From an uncultured Rothia sp. (GTDB lineage Bacteria; Actinomycetota; Actinomycetes; Actinomycetales; Micrococcaceae), in the NCBI RefSeq assembly GCF_937976295.1, contig NZ_CALJRY010000109.1, forward strand, positions 1 to 5,111: DNA of 5,111 nt. The letters run 5' to 3'. Positions 1 to 5,111 of the stretch are shown here, one piece after another (position 1 is the first letter of the stretch; each line of letters starts with the position of its first letter). A program made the translations under genes and the position numbers. The notes under the pieces are model-generated. The model was not told the DNA's origin and ran no database searches. It saw nothing but the letters and a program-made list of their open reading frames with translations.

Positions 1-882
1 GAGAGCGCATCTGTGGCTCCCGGTCTGGCTGGTGCTCTTGCCGCAGCTGCCGCAGTGGGCACCGCCGGTGCCGCTACGAAGGCTACCGAGGCAAAAGCAA
101 CTGATGCGAAGGCTACCGGCGGTCAGGAAGAGCCCGCTGAGAAGGCCGCTGAGCTCAAGACCGCTGAGGTGACCCCCGCCGCCAAGATTGCTGAGGCTCC
201 CGCAACGGTGGCACCCGCCTCCGATGCTACCGCTCAGGCTACCCCCGCCGCACCCGCCGCACCCGTTGCCCTGCCGGAGACTGCCCCCGAGGGTCTTTCC
301 TCCAGCATCTCGGCATCCGCGCTGAGCGAGCTCAACCAGTTGCCGACTATCGTGTCTGAGCCGGACACCCCCTCCGCCGCGGTGCAGAGCCCGCTGATTC
401 CCTCGGAGACTCAGCTGGCAACCGGCAACCTGGTGCTGACTGAGGCTCAGGTTGCTCAGCGCCTGGCGCCGGTCGTCGAACACCTCTTCGGCGAGAACGG
501 CACCGCAAAGGACGCAACCACCGTGCTGATTCGTGTACGCGCCCTCGGCTCCTACTACGACGCACTGACCCACGTGCGCCGCAACGGCTTCTGGGAGCAG
601 GTCCGTACCTTCGAGCTGATTCCCGAAACCCTGCTGGACATCCCGGCGTTGAAGACCGACTCGTACAGCGAGGGCGAGGGCTCGCCGCTGGCTATGAGCC
701 TGACTTTCACCCCGGGCGTGCCGGTTCAGGCGGCATTCGATTATGCGAATGAGCAGGCGTTTGTCACCTACCCGCGTCCGCTGGATGCTGAGCGTTACGT
801 TGAGGAGCTGCGCATGTTCCCGCGTCTGGGTTCGAAGATCCCGGCTCATATGACGAGCGCGCTTTCGCACTGGAACCTCTAA
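1..882 (+). CDS. Unrecognised protein, 3' part: Ala-rich linker plus C-terminal globular domain
   Basis: The reading frame is open from the first base of the window to a TAA at 880-882 (293 residues visible). The GTG at 13 has no convincing ribosome binding site, so the true start probably lies to the left and this is a 5'-truncated gene. Window residues 5-105 are low complexity, rich in Ala, Pro, Thr, Glu and Lys, with repeated KATEAKATDAKAT-like units. They suggest a flexible linker or a cell-surface/envelope stalk. Residues 11-25 are Ala/Gly-rich and only weakly hydrophobic, so I do not call a membrane segment. From about residue 143 the composition becomes normal, with a compact domain containing FWEQVRTFEL, SLTFTPG, AFDYANEQAF and a closing RYVEELRMFPR...IPAHM. 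That closing pattern loosely recalls YezG-like (DUF600) immunity-type proteins, but this is recall only. I do not assign a function. The gene is followed by a strong hairpin. Confidence 0.8.
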   Translation, partial: ESASVAPGLAGALAAAAAVGTAGAATKATEAKATDAKATGGQEEPAEKAAELKTAEVTPAAKIAEAPATVAPASDATAQATPAAPAAPVALPETAPEGLSSSISASALSELNQLPTIVSEPDTPSAAVQSPLIPSETQLATGNLVLTEAQVAQRLAPVVEHLFGENGTAKDATTVLIRVRALGSYYDALTHVRRNGFWEQVRTFELIPETLLDIPALKTDSYSEGEGSPLAMSLTFTPGVPVQAAFDYANEQAFVTYPRPLDAERYVEELRMFPRLGSKIPAHMTSALSHWNL

Positions 883-891
883 ACCTGTAAG

Positions 892-951
892 GTGCGCCGC
901 GCCGGCTCCCCGTGTGGGGGTCGGCGCGGCGCGCTATGTTTGTCATTTTTT
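892..951 (+). terminator. Strong GC hairpin after the first gene, with a T run further downstream
   Basis: Bases 894-910 pair with 916-932 in a 17-bp stem around a 5-base loop (CGTGT). The lower 11 bp are perfect (GCGCCGCGCCG with its complement), and two G-T pairs occur above. A run of six T lies at 946-951, 12-14 bases beyond the stem instead of directly after it. This fits a factor-independent terminator of the upstream gene, possibly leaky. Because it sits in the only gap before mazG, and no clear promoter is seen there, partial read-through into mazG is plausible. Confidence 0.7.
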
Positions 952-968
952 CGATGAGGAAGATTGTT

Positions 969-1715
969 ATGACTGATACCCCTAATACTCCTGAGGCTTC
1001 TGCGGCGCAGAACGTTCAGGACACTGCCGCCCGTGCGGCTGAAGCTTTCGGTGCCCTGGTGGAAACCATGGCGTTGTTGCGCGCACCGGGCGGTTGCCCG
1101 TGGGATGCTGAGCAGACTCACGCCTCCCTCATCCGCTACCTGGTGGAGGAAGCCTACGAGGTTGTTGAGGCGGTAGAAACCGGCGGTGAGCCGAATATGC
1201 CGCTGCTGCGTGAGGAACTGGGAGACGTGCTGTTGCAGGTGGTGTTCCACTCCGATATTGCTGCGGCAAACCCGCATGGCTTCGACATTGTGCAGGTGGT
1301 TGAGGGCCTGGTACAGAAGCTTCGTTCCCGCCACCCCGACGTGTTCGCGGCTGAGCATGAGGGCTCTTCGGAGGCGCCCCGCACTGCAGCTGAGCAGCAG
1401 GTGGCGTGGGAAGCGTTGAAGAAGAAGGAGAAGAGCGACCGCGGCGCGCTGGACGGTATTCCGCCGCATCTGCCGGCGCTCGCTATGGCTGAGAAGACTG
1501 CTGTGAAGGCGCGTAAGGCGGGTATTATCCTGCCGCCGGAGCCGACAAGCATGGAGGATGACCTGCGCTATATGCACACTGAGGAGGAGTTCGGCGAGCT
1601 GCTCTTTGCGTTGGTGAGCCGCGCTCAGCGTAATGGCCTGGATGCTGAGCGTGCCCTGCGTTCGTACACTCGCCGCTACATTGCTCAGCACACGCATGAT
1701 GAGCCGAGCTTCTAA
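969..1715 (+). CDS. mazG: MazG, nucleoside triphosphate pyrophosphohydrolase
   Basis: MazG hydrolyses (d)NTPs to NMP and pyrophosphate in the cytoplasm. It cleans the nucleotide pool of damaged or non-canonical nucleotides and in E. coli is also linked to (p)ppGpp levels. I chose ATG 969 because GAGGAAG (956-962) lies 6 bases upstream. The earlier GTG 912 and ATG 936 lie in or just after the terminator hairpin, and ATG 954 has no Shine-Dalgarno. The product is 248 residues, against about 263 in E. coli. The family hallmark GGCPWDAEQTH is at 41-51. The metal-binding helices are LVEEAYEVVEA (Glu60, Glu61, Glu64) and REELGDVLLQVVFH (Glu83, Asp86), followed by the SRHPDVF segment. The C-terminal half (from LDGIPPHLPAL, 161-171) resembles the second MazG repeat, with EEFGELLFALVSRAQ at 206-220. 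The first acidic helix of that repeat is not recognisable, so the N-terminal domain is probably the active one. mazG close to eno is a common actinobacterial order. Confidence 0.95.
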   Translation: MTDTPNTPEASAAQNVQDTAARAAEAFGALVETMALLRAPGGCPWDAEQTHASLIRYLVEEAYEVVEAVETGGEPNMPLLREELGDVLLQVVFHSDIAAANPHGFDIVQVVEGLVQKLRSRHPDVFAAEHEGSSEAPRTAAEQQVAWEALKKKEKSDRGALDGIPPHLPALAMAEKTAVKARKAGIILPPEPTSMEDDLRYMHTEEEFGELLFALVSRAQRNGLDAERALRSYTRRYIAQHTHDEPSF

Positions 1716-1721
1716 ACATAT

Positions 1722-1752
1722 GTGATCTACCCGGTGGGGTAAATCACCTTTT
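1722..1752 (+). terminator. First terminator after mazG
   Basis: Bases 1722-1732 (GTGATCTACCC) pair with 1737-1747 around a 4-base loop, giving an 11-bp stem with one C/A mismatch. The stem is followed by C and TTTT (1749-1752). It begins 7 bases after the mazG stop and has the form of an intrinsic terminator. Confidence 0.65.
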
Positions 1753-1796
1753 GAGGGTTCTGTAGTTACGTTGAAGTTACTACGGGACCCTCTTTT
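1753..1796 (+). terminator. Second, longer terminator in tandem after mazG
   Basis: Bases 1753-1769 (from GAGGGT) pair with 1776-1792 (to ACCCTC) in a 17-bp stem with one T/T mismatch and two G-T pairs, around a 6-base loop (GTTGAA). TTTT follows directly at 1793-1796. It starts immediately after the T run of the first hairpin. The pair should insulate the sirtuin operon from mazG transcription. An alternative is a leader attenuator of the sirtuin unit, which I consider less likely. Confidence 0.75.
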
Positions 1797-1834
1797 ACTA
1801 TCTATGTATTACTAAGTTTCTAAAGGATAGTAAA
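1794..1834. promoter_or_regulatory. 9-bp perfect inverted repeat upstream of the sirtuin gene; candidate operator/promoter region
   Basis: TTTACTATC at 1794-1802 is the exact reverse complement of GATAGTAAA at 1826-1834. The arm centres are 32 bases apart, close to three helical turns. The AT-rich stretch 1793-1840 must contain the promoter of the sirtuin unit, since two terminators precede it. A weak -10 candidate, TACTAT (1796-1801), lies inside the left arm, with TTGAAG (1771-1776) as a poorly spaced -35 (19 bases). I cannot fix the promoter exactly. The pentamer TACTA also occurs at 1778, 1796 and 1810, and TAGTA at 1828. A regulator binding site is an inference from this symmetry and position; I do not recognise it as any known operator. 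Confidence 0.4.
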
Positions 1835-1860
1835 GATTGAATGTCCCGTCAGGAGGAAGA

Positions 1861-2808
1861 ATGACCACCTTGTCCAACCCGAATACCCAGCAGAATATGC
1901 ACGGAATGTCGGCTGATTCTGCATACTTCCAGGCTATTGAGCGTGCCGCCAAGGCTATTCAAGAGGCCGACCTTGTTGTGATTGGCGGCGGTTCTGGATT
2001 CTCAACGGCGGCAGGTCACGTCTACAGCGGTGAGCGTTTTACAAACAACTTCGCCCCGTACATCCAGAAGTACGGCATGACCGATATGTACTCGGCTGGT
2101 TTCTACCCCTTCAAATCCCTTGAAGAGAAGTGGGGCTACTGGGCTTGGCACATCCTTTTCAACCGTTACGAAACTGGCAGTCTTCCCCTGTATGAGCAGT
2201 TGCGTGAATTGGTTGCAGATAAGGAATACTTCATCGTGACCACCAATGTTGATTCTCTCTTTGAAAAGTCGGGTTTTGATCCTGAACGCATCTTTGAGCA
2301 GCAGGGTAACTACGGGGTCTTTCAGTGCTCTCGCCCCTGCACTCAGGAGGTCTACGACAACGAAGAAATGGTTCGGGCTATGGTGGCGCATACTGATGAA
2401 AACTTGCGCGTCCCTTCAGAGTTGGTACCAATGTGCCCGCGATGCGGTGCGCCCCTGACTACTCACCTGCGCATTGACGGTTCCTTCGTAAATCCTCCTG
2501 CCCGCCAGCGTCAGGAGAAGCGGTGGGAAGAGGTTCTGCAGTCCATGCCCGGTAAGAAGGTTCTTCTTCTGGAGCTCGGGGTTGGTTTTATGACCCCGAC
2601 CTGGATTCGTTTCCCCTTTGAGCGGATTACGCATGTGCTCGATACTGCGACTTTGGTGCGTCTGAACCGAGACTACCCTCAAGCGACCGAAGAGAACCGC
2701 GAAAAGACTGTGTCCTTCGCAGAAGATGCACATCAGGTTCTTCGAGATTTGCTGAAGCGGACCGAATCGTACGGGACTGAGCCGCAGGATGAGGAGACGG
2801 TCTCGTGA
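1861..2808 (+). CDS. Class M sirtuin (SirTM), NAD-dependent protein ADP-ribosyltransferase type
   Basis: SirTM enzymes use NAD+ to attach ADP-ribose to a protein instead of deacetylating lysine. The characterised ones modify the lipoyl carrier GcvH-L and are linked to oxidative stress. ATG 1861 is preceded by AGGAGG (1851-1856); an in-frame TTG at 1837 has no such site. The product is 315 residues. The Rossmann/NAD-binding motif VVIGGGSGFSTAAG (39-52) replaces the usual sirtuin GAGIS motif and is followed by the class M signature YSGERFTNNF (55-64). TTNVDS (127-132) supplies the conserved Asn129. EQQG (146-149) has Gln148 where deacetylase sirtuins carry the catalytic His, a hallmark of class M. 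Zinc ligands are Cys156 and Cys160 (QCSRPC) and Cys192 and Cys195 (CPRC). LLELGVGFMTP (236-246) and IRFPFE (249-254) form the conserved C-terminal NAD-site segment. It overlaps the macrodomain gene by 4 bases. Its base composition is less GC-rich in places than its neighbours (23 G/C of 60 at 2221-2280). Confidence 0.93.
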   Translation: MTTLSNPNTQQNMHGMSADSAYFQAIERAAKAIQEADLVVIGGGSGFSTAAGHVYSGERFTNNFAPYIQKYGMTDMYSAGFYPFKSLEEKWGYWAWHILFNRYETGSLPLYEQLRELVADKEYFIVTTNVDSLFEKSGFDPERIFEQQGNYGVFQCSRPCTQEVYDNEEMVRAMVAHTDENLRVPSELVPMCPRCGAPLTTHLRIDGSFVNPPARQRQEKRWEEVLQSMPGKKVLLLELGVGFMTPTWIRFPFERITHVLDTATLVRLNRDYPQATEENREKTVSFAEDAHQVLRDLLKRTESYGTEPQDEETVS

Positions 2809-3608
2809 GCGCCCTCAAAGACTACGCTCTCGCCCTGGCAGAGGAGTATGCGCAGAATACTGGCCGGGTGTTGCCCACTCTGCCTGATGATCCGCACCAG
2901 CTGTGGGCGCTGATTGGCTCTCTCAATGCGGTGCGTGTACCCGCCGAACCAGGGGAGGAACTTCTTAGCCTGGAGGAGGAGGCGTTCGTTGAGTATGAGC
3001 CGATGCTTCCGCCGCTGGCTGGCTTGGCTGATGCTACTGCTGCGGAAGGTGAATATGCAGGAATGTACCTGTGGCGCGGGGATATTACCCGCCTGCAGGT
3101 TGACGGCATTGTGAATGCGGCGAACTCGAATCTGCTGGGTTGTTTCGTGCCGCAGCATCGTTGCATTGATAACGCTATCCATCGCGCGGCAGGGGTGGGG
3201 CTACGGGCTGAATGTGCCCGGGAGGTGGCGCAGCGGCCTATGCCGGAGCCGACCGGCTCGGTGATGGTGACCGGTGCGCATCGTCTGCCGAGCCACTATG
3301 TGTTGCATACGGTCGGTCCGATTATTGCCGGGGAGCTGAGAGATTCTGACCGGCAGGCTTTGGCCTCTTGTTACCGTTCTTGCCTGCGAGCTGCGATAGA
3401 GCGGGGTATGCGTTCTGTGGCTTTGTGTTGCATTAGCACCGGCGAGTTCCGCTTCCCTCAGGACGAGGCTGCACGTTGCGCGGTTGAAACGATCCGCGAG
3501 GAGCTGGAAGCGGCACGCGCGGCGAGTCAGTCAGTGCCTGCGGTGGTTTTCAACGTGTTCACTGAACGCGATGAGCAACTGTACACGGAGCTTCTGCTGG
3601 GGGCGTAG
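2805..3608 (+). CDS. Zinc-dependent macrodomain (Zn-Macro), protein ADP-ribosyl hydrolase
   Basis: This enzyme is expected to remove ADP-ribose from the protein modified by the neighbouring sirtuin, making the modification reversible. The start GTG 2805 overlaps the sirtuin stop (GTGA). GAGGAG at 2791-2796 lies 8 bases upstream, so translation is probably coupled. The product is 267 residues, matching about 266 for the staphylococcal homologue. An N-terminal helical extension (1-85) includes LWALIGSLNAVR (33-44), aligning with a segment I recall from the staphylococcal protein. The macrodomain starts at YLWRGDIT (88-95; Asp93 contacts adenine in the family) and continues with DGIVNAANSNLLGC (100-113). 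The zinc site is Cys113, His118 and Cys120 (GCFVPQHRC), followed by IDNAIHRAAG (121-130). SVMVTGAHRLPSHYVLHTVGP (about 152-172) and CCISTGEFRFPQDEAA (208-223) complete the ADP-ribose pocket. The Cys-His-Cys site separates it from ordinary MacroD-type enzymes. No lipoyl-carrier or ligase gene is adjacent. Confidence 0.93.
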   Translation: MSALKDYALALAEEYAQNTGRVLPTLPDDPHQLWALIGSLNAVRVPAEPGEELLSLEEEAFVEYEPMLPPLAGLADATAAEGEYAGMYLWRGDITRLQVDGIVNAANSNLLGCFVPQHRCIDNAIHRAAGVGLRAECAREVAQRPMPEPTGSVMVTGAHRLPSHYVLHTVGPIIAGELRDSDRQALASCYRSCLRAAIERGMRSVALCCISTGEFRFPQDEAARCAVETIREELEAARAASQSVPAVVFNVFTERDEQLYTELLLGA

Positions 3609-3700
3609 GTCTAGGGTCATCGGGATAAGGATTTATTTCTCGTGTAGTTGCCCCTGCTTTCCACCCCGGCGTTTGGGCTCATGTTGTGCTTTGGGCGGGT

Positions 3701-3733
3701 ACCCACACTCTCCCAATGTGGGGGAGTGTGGGT
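3701..3733 (+). terminator. Hairpin terminator after the sirtuin/macrodomain unit
   Basis: Bases 3701-3714 (ACCCACACTCTCCC) pair with 3720-3733 in a 14-bp stem with a single G-T pair, around a 5-base loop (AATGT). Only a weak T-containing tail (CTTGTTC) follows, so efficiency is uncertain and Rho could contribute. It lies 92 bases after the macrodomain stop and before the eno promoter, so it separates the two transcription units. Confidence 0.65.
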
Positions 3734-3789
3734 CTTGTTCCGCTTTGTAGCGCGCGACTAAGGGTTATTGAGACCTTCATTAAGGCGAT

Positions 3790-3837
3790 AAAAAAGTGGT
3801 GGCAACTAGTGTGTTTGTGTGGGAGTTTTGCTAGAAT
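3790..3837 (+). promoter_or_regulatory. Candidate eno promoter with extended -10
   Basis: TGCTAGAAT (3829-3837) is a good extended -10 (TGn followed by TAGAAT). The -35 is weak: TGTGTT at 3810-3815 would give a 16-base spacer. A run of six A (3790-3795) lies at about -50 and could act as an UP-like element. Transcription would start near 3844, leaving a leader of about 65 bases. A strong promoter is expected for enolase, and this is the best match in the gap. Confidence 0.6.
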
Positions 3838-3894
3838 TTAGGGGACGCGACTTGTCCACTACCGGGTGAGCCGTTCACATCCTTGACATCTCAT

Positions 3895-3900
3895 AAGGAG
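3895..3900 (+). promoter_or_regulatory. Ribosome binding site of eno
   Basis: AAGGAG lies 8 bases before ATG 3909 and fixes the enolase start. The protein then begins MAVITAVHARQILDSRGNP, which matches the normal enolase N-terminus. Confidence 0.85.
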
Positions 3901-3908
3901 AACAATTC

Positions 3909-5111
3909 ATGGCTGTTATTACCGCAGTTCACGCACGCCAGATCCTGGATTCCCGTGGCAACCCGACCGTTGAGGTTGAGGTTCTGCTCGAAGACGGTGC
4001 TTTCGCACGCGCAGCTGTGCCCTCGGGCGCATCCACCGGTGAGTGGGAAGCTGTTGAGCGCCGCGATGGCGACAAGTCCGTATACCTGGGCAAGGGCGTT
4101 CTGGGTGCAGTGAAGTCTGTTATCGAAGAAATCGCTGAAGAGGTCATCGGCATTGAGGCTTCCGACCAGCGCGCTGTTGACGCAGCCATGATTGCTCTGG
4201 ACGGCACCAACAACAAGGGTAAGCTGGGCGCAAACGCAATCCTGGGTGTCTCCCTGGCTGTTGCTAAGGCTGCTGCTGAGTCCGCTGACCTGCCCCTGTA
4301 CAAGTACCTCGGCGGCCCGAACGCTCACGTTCTGCCCGTCCCCATGATGAACATCCTCAACGGTGGTTCTCACGCAGACTCCAACGTTGACATTCAGGAG
4401 TTCATGATTGCTCCCATCGGCTTCGACAACTACTCTGACGCTCTGCGCGCAGGTGTTGAGGTTTACCACTCCCTGAAGTCCGTGCTGCACGACCGCGGCC
4501 TGGCAACCGGCCTGGGCGACGAGGGTGGCTTCGCACCCAACCTGGAGTCCAACGCAGCTGCACTGGACCTGATCGTTGAGGCAATCGAGAAGGCTGGCTA
4601 CAAGCCGGGCGAGCAGGTTGCACTGGCACTGGACGTTGCATCCTCCGAGTTCTACAACGACGGCGCATACGAGTTCGAGGGCCAGAAGAAGTCCGCAGCT
4701 GAGATGAGCGCATACTACGCTGACCTCGTTGCAAAGTACCCCCTGGTTTCCATCGAGGATCCCCTGGATGAGAACGACTGGGAGGGCTACAAGACCCTGA
4801 CCGAGCAGATCGGTGACAAGGTCCAGATCGTTGGCGACGACCTGTTCGTGACCAACCCCGAGCGCCTGGCTCGCGGTATCGAGAACGGCGCAGCTAACGC
4901 TCTGCTCGTGAAGGTGAACCAGATTGGTTCGCTGACCGAGACCCTCGACGCAATGGAGCTGGCACAGCGCCACGAGTACCGTTGCATGGTTTCTCACCGC
5001 TCCGGTGAGACCGAGGACGTCACCATCGCTGACCTGGCTGTTGCAACCAACGCTGGCCAGATCAAGACCGGTGCTCCCGCACGTTCCGAGCGCGTTGCTA
5101 AGTACAACCAG
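3909..5111 (+). CDS. eno: Enolase (phosphopyruvate hydratase), 3' end outside the window
   Basis: Enolase converts 2-phosphoglycerate to phosphoenolpyruvate in glycolysis and the reverse in gluconeogenesis. It is a cytoplasmic Mg-dependent enzyme that bacteria often also display on the surface. The frame is open for 401 codons to the window edge with no stop. Family length is about 425-430, so about 25 residues are missing. The N-terminal domain carries DSRGNPTVEVEV (14-25) and the mobile loop GASTGEW, followed by LGANAILGVSLAVAKA. In the barrel, Glu205 (LGDEGGF) and Lys335 (LLVKVNQIGS) are the catalytic acid/base pair. Asp242 (LDVASSEF), Glu283 (SIEDPLDE) and Asp310 (GDDLFVTN) are the metal ligands. 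SHRSGETED (362-370) binds phosphate, and the visible part ends in KTGAPARSERVAKYNQ. All key residues are intact. It has its own promoter and terminator-bounded upstream side. The regular codon choice fits a highly expressed gene. Confidence 0.98.
   Translation, partial: MAVITAVHARQILDSRGNPTVEVEVLLEDGAFARAAVPSGASTGEWEAVERRDGDKSVYLGKGVLGAVKSVIEEIAEEVIGIEASDQRAVDAAMIALDGTNNKGKLGANAILGVSLAVAKAAAESADLPLYKYLGGPNAHVLPVPMMNILNGGSHADSNVDIQEFMIAPIGFDNYSDALRAGVEVYHSLKSVLHDRGLATGLGDEGGFAPNLESNAAALDLIVEAIEKAGYKPGEQVALALDVASSEFYNDGAYEFEGQKKSAAEMSAYYADLVAKYPLVSIEDPLDENDWEGYKTLTEQIGDKVQIVGDDLFVTNPERLARGIENGAANALLVKVNQIGSLTETLDAMELAQRHEYRCMVSHRSGETEDVTIADLAVATNAGQIKTGAPARSERVAKYNQ

Larger units (their letters stand above)
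3609..3908. other. 300-base intergenic region between the macrodomain gene and eno
   Basis: No credible gene is seen here. Bases 3609-3700 show no feature I can support. The hairpin terminator (3701-3733), an A-rich tract (AAAAAA at 3790-3795), the eno promoter near 3832 and the eno leader and ribosome binding site fill the remainder. Short open frames crossing into macrodomain or eno sequence lack start signals and look like shadows. Confidence 0.7.

Noticed and set aside
13..15. GTG as the true start of the first gene
   Set aside because: The frame is open to the window edge, no Shine-Dalgarno is visible in the 12 bases before it, and the sequence begins inside an Ala-rich stretch; the gene more likely starts to the left.
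60..120. Short repeats (GAAGGCTACCG twice) considered as a repeat array
   Set aside because: They simply encode the Lys-Ala-Thr repeats of the low-complexity protein region; there are too few copies and no spacers for a CRISPR or mobile repeat.
879..1697. 272-codon open frame on the minus strand opposite mazG
   Set aside because: The + strand encodes a clear MazG. The antisense product is rich in Arg, His and Leu with no recognisable motif and no start signals.
1837..1839. TTG as the sirtuin start
   Set aside because: AGGAGG at 1851-1856 lies downstream of it and directly before ATG 1861, which is the better start.
2002..3182. Several minus-strand open frames opposite the sirtuin and macrodomain genes
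   Set aside because: They are shadows of two well-supported genes and show no family motifs or ribosome binding sites.
3484..3750. 88-codon + strand frame running from the macrodomain gene into the intergenic gap
   Set aside because: Most of it overlaps the macrodomain in another frame, and it runs through the terminator hairpin, giving a Cys/Arg/Ser-rich product with no motif.
3891..4997. Long open frame of 368 codons on the minus strand opposite eno
   Set aside because: It lies fully against enolase, whose key residues are all present. The antisense product is a low-complexity Val/Leu/Cys/Gln-rich string with no domain, as expected from the strong codon bias of eno.

Overview
The window looks like chromosomal DNA from a high-GC Gram-positive bacterium. 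The enolase has an actinobacterial (Micrococcaceae-like) sequence, and the mazG-to-eno gene order is familiar from Actinobacteria. Rothia is my best guess at genus, from recall of protein style only and not from a search.

Layout, all genes on the + strand: (1) bases 1-882 hold the 3' part of an unrecognised gene, with a long Ala/Pro/Thr-rich low-complexity stretch followed by a compact C-terminal domain. It ends in a strong GC hairpin. (2) Bases 969-1715 encode MazG, a nucleoside triphosphate pyrophosphohydrolase, followed by two consecutive terminator-like hairpins. (3) Bases 1861-3608 hold a two-gene, translationally coupled unit: a class M sirtuin (SirTM, an ADP-ribosyltransferase-type sirtuin) and a zinc-dependent macrodomain (ADP-ribosyl hydrolase). 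It has a 9-bp inverted repeat in front and a hairpin terminator behind. (4) From 3909 to the right edge lies eno (enolase), with its own extended -10 promoter and Shine-Dalgarno. About 25 C-terminal residues fall outside the window.

The most interesting part is the sirtuin/macrodomain pair. In staphylococci and streptococci such a pair writes and erases ADP-ribose on a lipoylated GcvH-like carrier, and the carrier (GcvH-L) and a lipoate ligase (LplA2) are encoded in the same operon. Here the writer and eraser stand alone, bounded by terminators and wedged between housekeeping mazG and eno. The substrate in this organism is therefore open. The other genes are ordinary housekeeping functions: nucleotide-pool cleaning and glycolysis.
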